60,000 bases of DNA from Membranipora membranacea (GCA_914767715.1 OU612071.1:7425493-7485492), one strand, 5' to 3'. Shown: positions 24,715 to 37,526, counted from the first letter of the stretch. Numbers and translations: made by a program. The notes: generated by a model not told the origin, from the sequence alone.

Positions 24715-24756
24715 GCACTCCAGAAATTCTTCTTATCTTTCAGTAGACTCGGCCAT
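24715..24756 (-). pseudogene. Truncated RING exon 1, shard 3
   Basis: Only about 14 codons remain after the ATG. The eighth codon is TAA, and the matching sequence ends just after the first Cys codon. Confidence 0.8.
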
Positions 24757-26790
24757 TTTTTTGCTATATTATTCAAGTCTAACTGCAGGCTACTGTGAAG
24801 CACAATAAAATGTTGTACGTGACAATCTCCTCTCTGCATTCATAAATGCAGATAGGCTGTGACACTATGGCATTCCTCTGAGATAAGCGTATTGCATAAA
24901 CCTGATAACACCGCTTGCTCTTTATGTCACAATGCAAACAAAACTGATAATATCCGCTTCAAAGTTCACATAAAAGGGGATTTCTCAGCTTGAGATTAAC
25001 CAAAAATGAATGTAGCAAGCCGTTAGTGAAGTACAAGGAAATACTGATCAGACAACCGTTGCAAATAAACGTGATATACTGGCTCAAACTTCACACAAAA
25101 GGGGATTTCTCAGCTTGATGATGTTCATCAATCAAAATAGCAAGCCTTCATGACATGTTTATGTTATATCCATCAACTTGACAGAGTGAACTGGTTGCGC
25201 GATAGTCAAGAATTTTGTATCTTTAATACTATGCGACATGTTAGCATTGAGCCAAGGAAGCTTATTGATACTGGGCGTATAATTCATCAACAAGTTGAAA
25301 CTGTTTTTGGCATATTTCCAATTCATACATTCTGTAACAAGTGAGCAACAGGATCTTGCTTACTCGATGATAACATACTGCGGGTATTAACCTTGCTCTA
25401 TCATTTCTTTTGTCTAGCACAATATTTGAGTGGCAAAGATCACAAAATTAATTACTAAGAAAACTGAAAAAGAGATATATTTGGCTCCTATTCTTGTCTT
25501 TACAAGACAATTGTCTTAAGAAAAAAGTCTTTGTATAGAATAGATTGCGGGGTGGGGGGGGGGGGGCAAATTCCAATAATCCAACACTAATAAAAGTGTG
25601 GGATCTTAGCCAGATTTTAAAGGCACCTGATCGGTTAGTTTCAACTTTTGACATCACTAATGGTGGATGGCTGGGAAGAAGATACTCCCTACATTTGAGA
25701 GCTCATATAACTCCATGCAAAGATACTGGCTAGATGTTTTGATGCCACAACACATTTTTAGATTTTTGAATGGCGGCGCTGCTGGGCAAAGCCCAGCTGT
25801 GTCAGGATGCATACAGAGGACAGCTTGTTGTTTGTCTACAATAGACGACATCTGACACTTTTCTGTGCCCTGTTTTAAATAAGAGTTATCCCCTCCTGTC
25901 GAACACAAATTTGTCATGGCTTATCATGTAGCCTGTGCTAAATTTGCAGAAATAACATCCATTGGGGTAGGGTAAGGGTCCAGCCCTGCAAGTAAGTTAT
26001 ACCTCATCATAAGAACTTTCACATATCTGCAAATCTGAGCATGTATGATAAAGTTATTGAATGCAACAGTGTATCGTGCACCCTGATCACTGTCAATAGC
26101 TCTACTACCGCATACATCAAAGGATGGTTTATAGCATTCATTACGCGACCACAAATCACTATGTAGAAACTGTTTATAAACAGTAAACAAAAGAGGGATA
26201 TCCCCAACCACAAGAACAGCTGATTCATTCATATGTTTTGTTTTTAAAATGACATTCATTATTAACTTGCTCTCACTATCATAGATGCAAGAAATGCTTT
26301 GATCTTTGAATTTAATTAATTTTTGTAAAAAAAATACCAATCAATTATACCTGAATTCTTCTGATAACTTTGAGAAGCACTGACACATATTTGGGTAGCT
26401 GGAATGAGTTGATATACAGCCTCCTGTTTTTGCTGAGTGTATACTGATATGTGAACTTGTTTGGTAACCAACTATAGTACTGTGAACTGATCGCAGCAAA
26501 AATTCATGTTTAATTTCGGGTCAGACCACTGCAAACAAAAACTGACCGAGCCATAAACTGAAATGCTGAAAATTGATGCCGCCAGTAGGATGAAATACAT
26601 GTGCAGATGATCCCAAAGTTGTTAGCCTAGAGCTTCATAAAGTCGCCGAGCAGACAGATTAGAATTCATTTGTGGTTTAATTTTTATTTTTAAGGCTCCA
26701 CCCTTAATCCTTGCATATACGTCAATCAGCCAAACTGTAATTTACTGTAATAAAACAGTCCTTTCAAGTTTCAACTTCAATATTGCCCCT

Positions 26791-27068
26791 TGTAGAACCC
26801 ACAAACGTCGCAAACGTCAAAACGTCGCAATCTAGCGTTCCACTAACGTCGCAATCCCAAAAATGTCGCAACGAAGGGTTTTTTAAATGTCGCAAACCCA
26901 CAAACGTCCCAATTTTTTAAACGTCGCAATGGCTCGAACCCACTAACGTCGCAAATGTCGCAACTCAATAAAAACGCCGAGTTGTCTCCTCGTTAGAGGC
27001 AATACGATTTGCTATGATTAGTGGACAGGAGATACAAATTTCAAAACACTGTGGGGAATTGAATATCA
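26791..27068 (+). repeat. Left terminal inverted repeat of the Ginger1-like element
   Basis: About 278 bases that match the reverse complement of 33632-33916 with modest divergence. The outer 170 bases hold a motif close to ACGTCGCAA roughly ten times (for example near 26804, 26820, 26837, 26855, 26890, 26920, 26946), in one orientation. The inner part, from about 26970, is not iterated. Confidence 0.88.
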
Positions 27069-28156
27069 ATGTTCAATTTTGAGTATTGATGAGTATTTTT
27101 CGTGTCATTTGAATCTTTTTTTTTCACTCCACTTTCAGTGTCTTGTCACATCAGAATCCATTACTGCTACCATAAAAGGGATTGTTATGCTGTAATTTCA
27201 TATGGATCCTAATCGGATATGGGTTTGTTGTTTGGCTCAGGGTGGCCCACTAGGCCGTACTGTTAGTACATATCTATATACTACACAAACTGACCTAAGT
27301 GTGAATTTGATCGACTTTCCATGGTTAAATGGCAGCAGGGGATCGACCCAGAAAACATTGAGCTGGCATAAATGGCTGCATTCATAAGCATCAATATCTC
27401 CGTTATTGCACTCATAGAGCGCCTTTAATATTAGGAGATTAATGTGTACTGATATCGATAACTGTTTGTGTTATTGGTTGAAGTCTCATGGTATTTATAG
27501 GTAGAGAGTATGAGATTAAGAGAAAAAACTGCTGGAAAACTGCCATGTCACATCATGAATTTGCCATAATAGACATCTAATAAGTGTAATAAGGCGTTAA
27601 CCAACTATCGGAGTTGTGCCCTTTCTTTCTCGGAGGTGATAACTCATTCCATGTGATAACAGCTTATCAACATCTAGCAGATATATAGACATACAAGTCA
27701 AAATTTTTCAGCCCTGAACTAAGTGACTGGAAACTCCAAAGTATTGTACCATGGTATACACTCATTTGCATACTAACAGCCAATTGAATGGCTTTGGCTG
27801 CATACAAGAATCAATATTATTTGGATAACTAGCCTTGTATAGTTTTTTTCCCAAATTGCTGCCATTATCCTTGAGATTAACTGTTATTTGGCAATAATTT
27901 ATTTGGAAGGTTGTGACATTACAATTTCATATTTTTGGCTGCGTAGTGCAATCAACTTTATTTGATTTTGCGGAAGTGAGAATATAAACAGACATGATTG
28001 AGTAACGTATTTACAGTTAAAAAAAAGTATAGATGAGTTCTGCGTAAGTAAGTGTGTGACAAAAATATACTAATTTTAATATTGTGGTTATAATAAGTTC
28101 GTTAAATTTGTGCCTAGTAAAGAGTTCTGAAAATATGTACAATAAAAGGTATTACA

Positions 28157-28378
28157 TCAATATTTCTTCCAAAATATATCACTAACTACATACCATCCAT
28201 TCCTTTCTGCCAACAAAACTAACCAAGCGTTGTACCACGCGTTGTTGGATACAAGCCACCTCTTGATCTCAATCATGAGCCCACTGTTTTTCCCGCTAGC
28301 TCGTGATATGGCTCCCACACTGGGTCGAATTACCGGCTGTTTGTGTGGATTCAACATACTTTCAAGCTGAGCATTCAT
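28157..28378 (-). other. Short open frame overlapping the transposase stop (ATGA)
   Basis: 73 codons start at an ATG whose bases overlap the TGA that ends the F-box-containing frame. It is rich in Trp and basic residues near its end (AWYNAWLVLLAERNGWYVV). It may be the original C-terminus of the transposase displaced by a frameshift, or a separate small frame. No domain recognised. Confidence 0.3.
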
Positions 28379-30845
28379 ATAAATTGTTCCCTTGGTATGA
28401 AGACATCATTGATTAGAAAGTTCAGCTCATGCATTTTCCTCACCATACAAAATGTGAGAATATCTCCAGAAAGAGATAATTGAACAATGTTGTTAACGAT
28501 ATGATTTGGCAATGATAGTAAGGATGGGCTGGGTCTTGTAACATACAATGATACGAACTCATACAATTCTTGCATCTCCAGCAACATCTCATATATTGTA
28601 AAGTTATTGTCAATAACCATAGTAAAGATAATTGTTAGAATTTCAACTGGAAGGTCTAACAAGTTCCCATTAACGTCTTCTGAGGCCTGTACAGCTGGCA
28701 TGGGGCTTCGGGGCGTTACTGCTGGCTGCACCCTTGCTAGAGGAGTGACATCAACCTTGCTCTCTTTCTGAAGTTGTATCTGAGGTGATCTTGTTATCAC
28801 AGTAACAATATCAGCCAAATCTTGTCCAAGTGCGACGTAATGTTCTCCGTTGTTTTCTGGTAAATGACCAAGGACAATATATGGTTCACTTGGTTCAAAT
28901 ACGTTTTGGCCATCAGGTCGTATCAGAATATTTGCTTCTGTTGTAGTGGATAGAATGAGTATCTGGATACTCAGCATTTCTGCAAGTGCATGGATCACGA
29001 TATGGTCACGATATGTCCCGTCTCTACCCATGGAAACGAGGTAATCTGCTGGTGAGATGCTGGACAAATGATGATGCCAAATTTTATTTTGTTGTTGGGC
29101 CAAGAATGGGTGAGGAAGTAAATAGTTCACTACCTCAGAACGAAGTGATTCATGGTTTGACCCATTTGAACTGAGTTGGAAAGCAACTGCATGGAAGACG
29201 CAATTTCCGTCACCTATAGGGTCAAATATAACATTTAAACCATGCTCCGTTTCCAAGTTGTTGATCCGGTCATTATGATCCAGCGGTTTCGTTAGCTCAC
29301 TTGCAATTTGACTCTCTTGCTGTTTGTTCTGAGTGTGATGTCTTTTACTGAAAACCAAGATCTCTGCATTATCTTTGTACAATCGTTTGTACTTGTAGAA
29401 ATCAAGCATGCGTTCGATCACAATGGCTTTTCTACACTTTTGTTTTGAGGTCACTCTGGACTTTTTAACAGGTACCCTTACCAAGACTTTATCATAAATG
29501 TCATAAACAGGAGTTTTCAGTGTCTTTTCCTGTCCCTTCATCATACATTTTGTGTAAACGCAAGTTGCCTGCCTAGCTTTCTGCTGAATTTCATTTGGGG
29601 TGAGAAAAGATCCACCATGCTTTGACCTGCCAAAGAACACCTCAAATGGAGACTGATTCCCTAAATCACGTTTGCGTCGATCATTCACCAATTTAAGATT
29701 GTCCTTCAATCCGTCAGCCCAGCACAAAGAGTTACCTTTAAGAATGTCAAATGCAAACACACTCTTCAGCGTTCTGTGACTCCTCTAAACCTTTCCTTGG
29801 GATTGCGGATGATAGGGAGAGATCTGTATGTGTTTGATTTTCCTGATTTTCAAAAGCTTGGTTACCTCCTCCTCAAATTCCTTTCCTTGGTCATTTTGAA
29901 CAAGAAGAGGATCACCATAAGTGTCAAAGATATCCAACAGGGCGGCAGCCACCGATGAACTTGATTTACGCTGAAATGGCCTTGCCCAACAAAATCGGCT
30001 CATGACATCAAGAACTGTCAGGATAGAGCGATACTCTTTGCCATCATTGGCCAGACAAGAATCAGAAGAATTATCAACCAAATCAATTTGAATCCTTTCC
30101 ATAACCTGTTCAGCGGTGATTGGCGTGAATGGTGCTTTATTTGTAAAGGAAGTACGTGATTGGGTCTTGATGGAAATGCTCCGCAGATTTTCTTGGATGT
30201 TACCCTCAGATTTGCCGGCGAATCTGCTCAAGCTTCAATGTATCTCTCTTGCCCCACAGCCTTTACCCTTGTAGAAGAGCTTTTCGTTAGCTTCTCCAGT
30301 TTGTTTTTGGTAAGAACTCTTTGACCATCTATAAGCAAAACCAAATTGTTCGTCGGTTAAATGTAACAAAATTAACTTAGACCAAAGAAGACTACACAAT
30401 AACACCCCGATAAATCCCAATAGATTGGGTGTCAAATGTACCATGGAAGTTTGAGCTGTTACATTAGAACAATCGATGATGCTCGGATAAGGAAACCTTT
30501 GTTCAATTACCATTTTAATAGGATTTGTTCCCTCCCAAAGTAAAATAGGATAACTCATTACTGTAGAGTTTGATCAATGGTACAAAAACCTGTGTTCCTA
30601 GACAATAGTGTGTGCCATGTGAATATTTTGTATTAACTGACCTATGAACAATACAGGGACAGCCCCTTTCACTGAGTATCTGTGTCTGTTGCGATAAAAT
30701 TTCCGTGGGACCGCCAACTTTTCTTTAGTCCTCTCATTGACAGGAACATTGAACTCCTCTGTGATCATTGCAATCAAAAGATCATATTCTTCCTCGCTTA
30801 GTGTTTTGATGGATCTTGGCCCACGTGCAGATGTTCTGTGAACTT
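28375..30845 (-). pseudogene. Broken integrase-OTU-F-box transposase gene
   Basis: Upstream exon about 30845-30642 (SEEEYDLLIAMITEEF), donor GTCAGT, splices in phase to 30328 (DGQRVLTKNK). A frameshift near 30230-30290 follows. The 30231-28375 frame then carries the integrase core: first Asp in RIQIDLVD, second in LVQNDQGKEF, and the SPYHPQSQGKV block. The next codon, where family members have the catalytic Glu, is TAG (29787-29785); the frame continues after it for 461 codons. Then come a VLVRVPVKKSR stretch that may be a GPY/F-like module, an OTU-like domain (DPIGDGNCVFHA with catalytic Asp and Cys; His expected in GEHYVALG), and two F-box-like stretches (LLDLPVEILTIIF, LLSLPNHIVNNIV). Not functional as read. 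Confidence 0.8.
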
Positions 30846-33631
30846 CTATCAGAACCTAACAATTATATTGATTTATTCAGTAGGTGTTTAAGCAACTCAC
30901 TGCTCTCATCATGCACACATTTATGTCTCCTCAAATCCCTGAGTCAATCAAACATTCCACGCTATTTTAAATCACATGTAGTGTTTAAGATATGTTTCCA
31001 AAAATTTAATGAATCACCATATAGCCCCCACAAGCACTAACTGTACTTGCTAGAAAATAAAGAGTGGCCAAGTTACAACCCGTAAAAAATAGATCATGGT
31101 TTTTAGGGTCAATCCAGTACTGAAGATCAGGATTATGGGTTACGTGTGATATGTAAGGACGGCTAAGTCCAGGCTTGCAGTAATATTTCACAACTGCATA
31201 GAAGTTAAATTAATGATCAATAGAATTTAAGTACTTACATAAAATATCGATAAATACCAGAATATTCTCATATTGCTGTGGTTGAGAATCAGCAAAACCT
31301 ACAAAAAATGATAGTTGATGATTGAAAGACATTTTCAAGCTGTTGATAGGCGATGAAAACCTTTACCAGTTGCCACTCTGTAACCTAAAAATTTGACTCT
31401 ATGCATATATTTGTATATATATATCACATAAATAAATTCATAAATATATAGGCATATTTATGTGATATTGGCGCTGGCTGACCATCACGTTATATTCATT
31501 TATTACTATGGATAATAAGTAGGCTAAGGCTACAGCAGATCTTTTCAGCTCTTTTTATTTTATTTGTTGCACCCTCCCCTAGACTGAATAAGTAGTAGGC
31601 ATCCTACTGTGTGTCTAGGCGGAAGAGATAGATACTAGCTGACTAGATAGACAAATGCAGGTTACATTTTAAGAGGGTGTTGGTGCTTTGGGTACCCAGG
31701 TATAGTTGAGCTGCAAAATTGTTCAATCTATATCATTACTAAACAAGCAATGCATGATGTCTCAAATTAATTTATCTGCTGGTTGCTTAGCCTGTCTTGA
31801 CAAGCTTTGTTGGAGGGTTTAACGATTCCCTATCGTTAGACTTTCAGCTTAGGGGATTTATGACTTGGGATTTTGACTGACTAACTCAGACTATTGTCGA
31901 TCAATATATAACTTTATTGACAAGCTTTTACTGAGATTACAACCGTTAAATCTATAAGAGATTAACACAAACAATGACAATGTGACTATGTATGAACGCA
32001 TTACACAGTTCTCAAAAAGTTAAATTTATACTCTTACTTTACAACTTTTAAAATAAAGTGTTACTTCCAATTGTAAAATAGTAAGGACTGTCAAACGCAT
32101 CAATCCTGATGCCAAATTAAGCCTTTACACAATTCAGGGTATATATATAATATAATTAATCCTTGAATGAGGAATGCAGGTTACAATAAAATAATAAGGT
32201 TAATATTCATACATTTTGCCTTCTCTCCTTTAAACTTTCAAAACTGTCTGAGTTTATTTGCTAATGAACTGAGTGCACTGACTCATAAAAGAACACTGAA
32301 ACTTTACTTTACTGAAGTTTCACCATATGCATGGAACACACCAACACAAAGACCAGGGCGGGACCAAATCCCCCCAGACCAATGACAGAGAGCCAACGCC
32401 CCATAAAGATGTTGGGAGGTGGCCAGAAGTCGCAATAAATACACTCCTCCGACACAATACTGCACCCTGGATCCCCTGTTTGAAGAGTAAATTACTCTAT
32501 TGTTCCCCGAAATTGGACTGAACCTAGTCCTGCAGATGGGACAACTAGCTGGGAGTTAAAACACGTCTCCAGTTGAAGCTGGTGAAACAAAAGAAGTTTT
32601 AATTTGACACACAATACAGCGTTTGTTATGTAATGAATTTTATTGTGTTTATGTTGAGCTGATGAGTATCTTTACAGAGGGGTTCCCCCTCCTACCAGCA
32701 ATGCTTATAAGGACAGGCTACTGTTGGACATGCTTTTGCAGGATGTAGCAATTTGAAGATTTCTCTTTCAGAGAGTAAACAATAACAAATCAATAAAATT
32801 TAATAGGACAAAGGATCCCATAATGCAATTCTCTGGAATTCCCAAAGTATATTGGGCTAAATAGAACTTGACTTGATTTGTTTATGGAAACCCATATTTT
32901 TCATACTATTTAAACAAAGCCATTATTAACAATGAACCGCTGGGTCACAAAGCAATATCAATTTCCGTAAATATGCAATTCAACTATCGTTGACCTGCAG
33001 TCGACAGTCTCTTGTCCATAACTCAAATTTCTTCCACATGGATTTGAGTTTACTAACAGCATTGAGCTACAACCTGTCGTGGTCAATTCAAACTTTTATT
33101 AGACTGCAAAAACTGAGAGCAACAAGCTCAAAATCTTGTTCAAAGTTGCTCTCTGGATTGCAGTATAATAAAAACACCATGACTATTACTCAATTCAGTG
33201 TCGTATATTCACCACCAGCTGTTGTACGCTAATGGTTCATATGTGACCTGTTAAGGTTTTATTATCATAAAGTCTATATGGAAAACAAAAAGTTCAATTT
33301 TGGGAATGACGTAAAATTGCCTATTCTATATTTATAAAGGGAAATTCATAAAGAGATGGAGCGATTTATGCATAAATTATTTAACATTTTTCCCAATTTC
33401 TGATATTTCAAGTAGTGCAAACAACCTCATAACAACTTTTGAGCATAGCATCTATCAAACATGACAGTATATTTAAAGCTTGACATATATGCAGATACTC
33501 ACCTTACTTGTGCTTAATTTTGATAAGCATCCTGTATGAGACAGCAGTAATGAGTTCTGAAGGAACAATTTCTATCGTGATCCTAGGATTTCAAATTTTT
33601 TTCTCTTATGCGACTTGGTACACTATCTTCA

Positions 33632-33916
33632 ATATTTCAACTCCCACAGTGTTTTGAAGTTTGTATGCTCCTGTCCACTAATCACATCAAATCGTATTCA
33701 TCGATTTGCATCTAACGAGGAGACAACTTGACGTTTTGGTTGAGTTGCGACATTTGCGACGTTAGTGTTTTGAGCTATTGCGACGTTTAAAAAATTGCGA
33801 CGTTTGTGGGTTTGTGACGTTTAAAAAACCCTTCGTTGCGACATTTTTCGGATTGCGACGTTAGTGGAATGCTAGATTGCGATGTTTCGACGTTTGCGAC
33901 GTTTGTGGGTTCTACA
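33632..33916 (-). repeat. Right terminal inverted repeat of the Ginger1-like element
   Basis: Inverted partner of 26791-27068, ending ...GTGGGTTCTACA. It carries the same iterated motif as TTGCGACGT on the plus strand. Confidence 0.88.
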
Positions 33917-36704
33917 GACCCCTTACTTGAATTTTCAAAGCTTGTTAATGCAGAGCAGTAAAGCTGCTACAATCCACACTTAGTCTATAAGAAGATCGGG
34001 ATAATCTTGGTACATGCAGTCAGACAGTGCTCAGTAAAATTCGGAGGTACATAAACAGCACACACTTTTTGTTGCCAATATGTCTCATATAAGAAAATAT
34101 GTTGTCATGAAGTGCAAATGGAAATGGTTTACATTTTATACTGCGCTGTCAAATCGCAACGACTGCCAGTGCTGGAATCCAACAAAGATCACTACCTGCT
34201 CAAGTTGTTGACACACAACAACGAGCCAATGAATAAATTTCTAGAAATGTTGTACTATCTAGAAAGACTCTTATATTGATTATTAGTATTATCAATATGA
34301 TATAATTAAAATGTTGACATAAAGCCTTGTGGGTATCAAAAGATTCAGTTTATATCGAAAGTGAATAATGAGATAAAACTTAGAGCCAAAAACGTTCAGA
34401 TGGGGTGGTGTTGGTGAAGTTTTTAGCTGTAGATTGCTCTATTCTGTAAAATTATTATTGTTATGTAAATAAACAATGTTTGACCATTCAATCTTATGAT
34501 TATTTAGCAAGAAAACCGCCGAGATTGTGAATGTTGTGTTTTAAAATAATAATTTACGGTGTTTCCAAATTATGATAACTTATTATGACTATTGTATGCC
34601 GTCTATAGAATATGATGAAGCTATGACAGTCCACTAAACTCCGAATTGAGATGTATGTAGGCCCACGCCACCACATCAAAACAGCACTTTTTGAAGTACC
34701 ATTCTATCACAAAAGTATGCAAAGCGAAAGCAGATATAATATATATAAGCTCAGTGTCAGGCCCAAGGTGAAACAACATTAGCTAATGCTCACTCCAATG
34801 GTTTGTGCAAAAGCTTCAGGTGTCATACAATAACCCCCCCCCCCCCTAATCCCCTCCCTTCCTTTCTAACAGAGGCACTGTTGAAGTTTAGATCAGAGTA
34901 CACAATATGACTCAAAAATCAAGGCTCAGAATAATTCATTTTAGCAATCAGGAGTGGGGAAACTTTTCAATATGGAGTAGCGTTGGTTGGGTGGTTGGCC
35001 ATCAATAATGTTAAGTTGGTTGGATGAAGACATATTTCTTCTTTCTTTTTTTGATCCAGAACCATTACAAGTTCTGTGATAAATGCCTACATTTCAAGTT
35101 CCTCCCATTATACTGGTGACATCAGAAGCAAACCCAAATGCAGAAAAATTGGATAAAACTATAGGGATAATGACATAACATACACTGTGACATTGCATTG
35201 ACTAGATTGGAAAGCAAGCACTATGTGCTCGACATCTACTTGACTCTTTGTTAGGTTATTAACGGAGCATGGTGACAAAAAGTAAAACATTCTCTACCTC
35301 AAGAAAAATTTTAATCTATTTTGCATATATATACATATATACATCAACACAAGACAACGTCGTTTTACTTGGATTTTACTAGGATTGGAGCAACCGGAAA
35401 TGAAGGGGTGCAAATATTTTAATTGACATAGAACTTATATTATAATCATGTGGGAATTTGCCAACAGCATTTACAGCCATGCTTTTTTTATTGTTATTCA
35501 GCATACTGTTCGAACTGCAATGGTTGTCTGCACTTAATTTTTGTAATAGAGGAGAACTCCGAAGGCACTTGGGTGCCTTTCTCAAGAATTGGATGTGACA
35601 ACCCTGTCACAACCATCCAACGAGCTCATTAAAACTCAAGTATCTTAAAACTTTGAACGTGAGGTCACCCACTGGAGGTTAATGTCAAGTGACGGAGTTG
35701 AGAAAATGTTGGCTAGCCATAATTTTATTACTTCAAGCCATCTTCTCGAAATGCAAACTTTTCCTATTGAACTAACATTACTCCACTAGAGTAATCCTAT
35801 CATTGAAAGTGGGGTCCAATGGTATTGAAGTAACTCACAGTTTAATCTTCTGGCAATTTCTGGCGGGAAGCCATGGTTTATTAGCTACTGAATACCATCA
35901 AATCATCTTCTGATCTAAAACCACATATTATATATATATATACACAGGTGTGAATATTGAGTTTTTTGAGATATTCATATATCACTCTAAATTCAATAGG
36001 ACGATAAACTTGATATAACATTATATTCAGGATAGTTGTCTAAAGATGATTTGCAGTAAATTACTCCTCTAGCGGAGGTGGGAGTCTATATGAAGAAATG
36101 AGAGCAAATGTTAGCTTGCTTTAAATGTAGCTATTTGTGAATTTTCCCTGCTGCAAATACTTAACTCTCTTAGGGTATACAAAATGTTACATTAAATGCC
36201 AGCAACTCACATTTCGGCACATATTATATAATATATTGACTATGGACCAATTGTTTCCCCTGAAACAGCTGAGGTCGGCTCAACAAATATGAATGGCTGA
36301 GGATGAATTTTTTTCGCAATTCTTAGTTTTGGATTTTTTTACCAGATGTATTATTACTGATGAAAACCGTGTAAGCCCTCTTTCTTTCACCCTATCTAGA
36401 TATGAAGTTAGGGCACTGAGATCATTGCATTTGGAGCTGCATTCTAACATTTTAACAAATTACAAATAACACATCACTTAAAAACCAAAATCACAATCTG
36501 ATCGCTCACCAGGTGAGTGAGCAATACCTGTTAGGGGTCTCACTTTCAAATCGTTCAGTCAATGATTGAACTATATACATTCTGGGAGTGATGTTGTCTA
36601 ATTGAAAGACCAAGTGGGCAATAATTTCGAGTGATGCGATAGTGATAATTTGCTTTAGTAAAGTATCGCTCTTTCTAATTGAAAGACACCCCTGATTGGC
36701 AAAC

Positions 36705-36838
36705 TACAGAAGGCTACTAGTAGTGATAACAACTAACAGTTACTAGCTAGACTTCTTAGTTAGTCTACTCATGCTTCACGACTGAGTAGTAGAGTACTAC
36801 TCTACTACTCAGTCGTGAGTGAAGAATGAGTAGACTTA
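36705..36838. repeat. Hairpin repeat with partial copy at 39836-39922
   Basis: From 36759 to 36838 the sequence folds on itself: the arm from TAGTCTACTCAT through GACTGAGTAGTAGAG pairs with its reverse complement, with arms of about 40 bases. The preceding block GGCAAACTACAGAA...TACTAGCTAGACTTC recurs at 39838-39900, followed by only one arm. This looks like a MITE-like or satellite hairpin with two copies 3.1 kb apart. Confidence 0.65.
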
Positions 36839-37424
36839 CAGAGTATTGTGTGACTAGCTTACCACTTTATCTGATGAATACTTGTTCTTCCTACACTAAC
36901 TGCCTTCAAGTTGTTTAACGCGGTAGTCAAATGTCAATAGATGCCAACATCCTGCTAATCCACTGCCTCAGTTACGTTCTAAAATGTAAGGTACAGTAAT
37001 CAAAATCAAGCAGATATAATGTCAATACAAAGTTCCATAGAGGAGTAAAGTATTCATCGGAGGAAATTTTCTTCATTTTGTGCAGGCTTGAAAAAGCTAA
37101 CTTCAAGAGTAGCAAACATACGCCCACCCTTTTTTTATTCTTTTTATGGACTTCAACCTTCACTAGCCAAAATTTAATGCTAGCTTACATTAAGTCATCT
37201 CAAGACTAGCTAAACTAAACTTTAGCTAATACTTACTCCCAAGGCTATAGGTTTAGTTGACTATAACTTAGAAACAAGTTTTATGCTGTTTAATTTTTTT
37301 TAGGGCCTGTTACCTAGAATTACCCACACACCAACATATGTTGGGAAGTTAAATGCCCCATGATAACCACAATCGAACAATTGACAATACTTTAAGAGAC
37401 AGATTTCATTATCATTTCATTCAT

Positions 37425-37526
37425 CCCCCCCCCCCTTCCTTCACCTGCAATCTACCTTATTAACCTAATTAGTTAATCACTAATTAGGTTGATAAGGTAG
37501 ATAGGAGGTGAAGGGAGGGAGGGGGG
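37425..37526. repeat. Perfect-looking hairpin, about 48-base arms
   Basis: A C-rich run plus CTTCACCT...TCTACCTTATTAACC pairs with GGTTGATAAGGTAGATAGGAGGTGAAGGG and a G-rich run, with a loop near TAGTTAATCACTA. Probably a small foldback or MITE remnant. Confidence 0.7.

Larger units (their letters stand above)
19790..26790. repeat. Array of duplicated TRIM upstream sequence
   Basis: Several modules recur in the same orientation. The block around TGATGATGTTCATCAATCAA occurs near 19876, 20700, 22981, 24483 and 25117. The block around GCAAACAAAACTGATAATA occurs near 19820, 20435, 22710, 24220 and 24940. The block around CTCCACCTTTACTCCTTGCA or its variants occurs near 20170, 21953, 23453 and 26697. 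Units are shuffled and partly deleted rather than a simple tandem. No intact gene was found here beyond exon 1 at the left edge. Inverted relatives lie at 56640-57330. Confidence 0.8.
26791..33916 (-). mobile_element. Ginger1-like DNA transposon (7.1 kb, decayed)
   Basis: Ends are long terminal inverted repeats starting TGTAGAACCCACAAACG. The minus strand encodes a Gypsy-type integrase core followed by an OTU-like cysteine protease domain. Established knowledge: Ginger1 elements combine TIRs of tens to hundreds of bases with a Gypsy-like integrase and often a C-terminal OTU or Ulp1 domain. No target duplication is seen: CCCT precedes the left end and GACC follows the right. The left flank is an array repeat that is not resumed on the right, which points to rearrangement after insertion. 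The parts 27070-28150 and 31200-33630 have no recognisable coding sequence. Confidence 0.8.

Noticed and set aside
25924-26340. 138-codon minus-strand frame as a gene
   Set aside because: It lies in a repeat whose other copy (55640-55860) does not keep the frame, and has no domain.
29785-30845. Integrase as part of a Gypsy LTR retrotransposon or virus-like element
   Set aside because: There is no reverse transcriptase, Gag or LTR. The ends are inverted repeats and an OTU domain follows, which is the Ginger1 arrangement.
32327-32521. Frames inside the Ginger1-like element near 32.3 kb
   Set aside because: They are short, have no motif and are on the strand opposite to the transposase; possibly an old nested fragment but not supportable.
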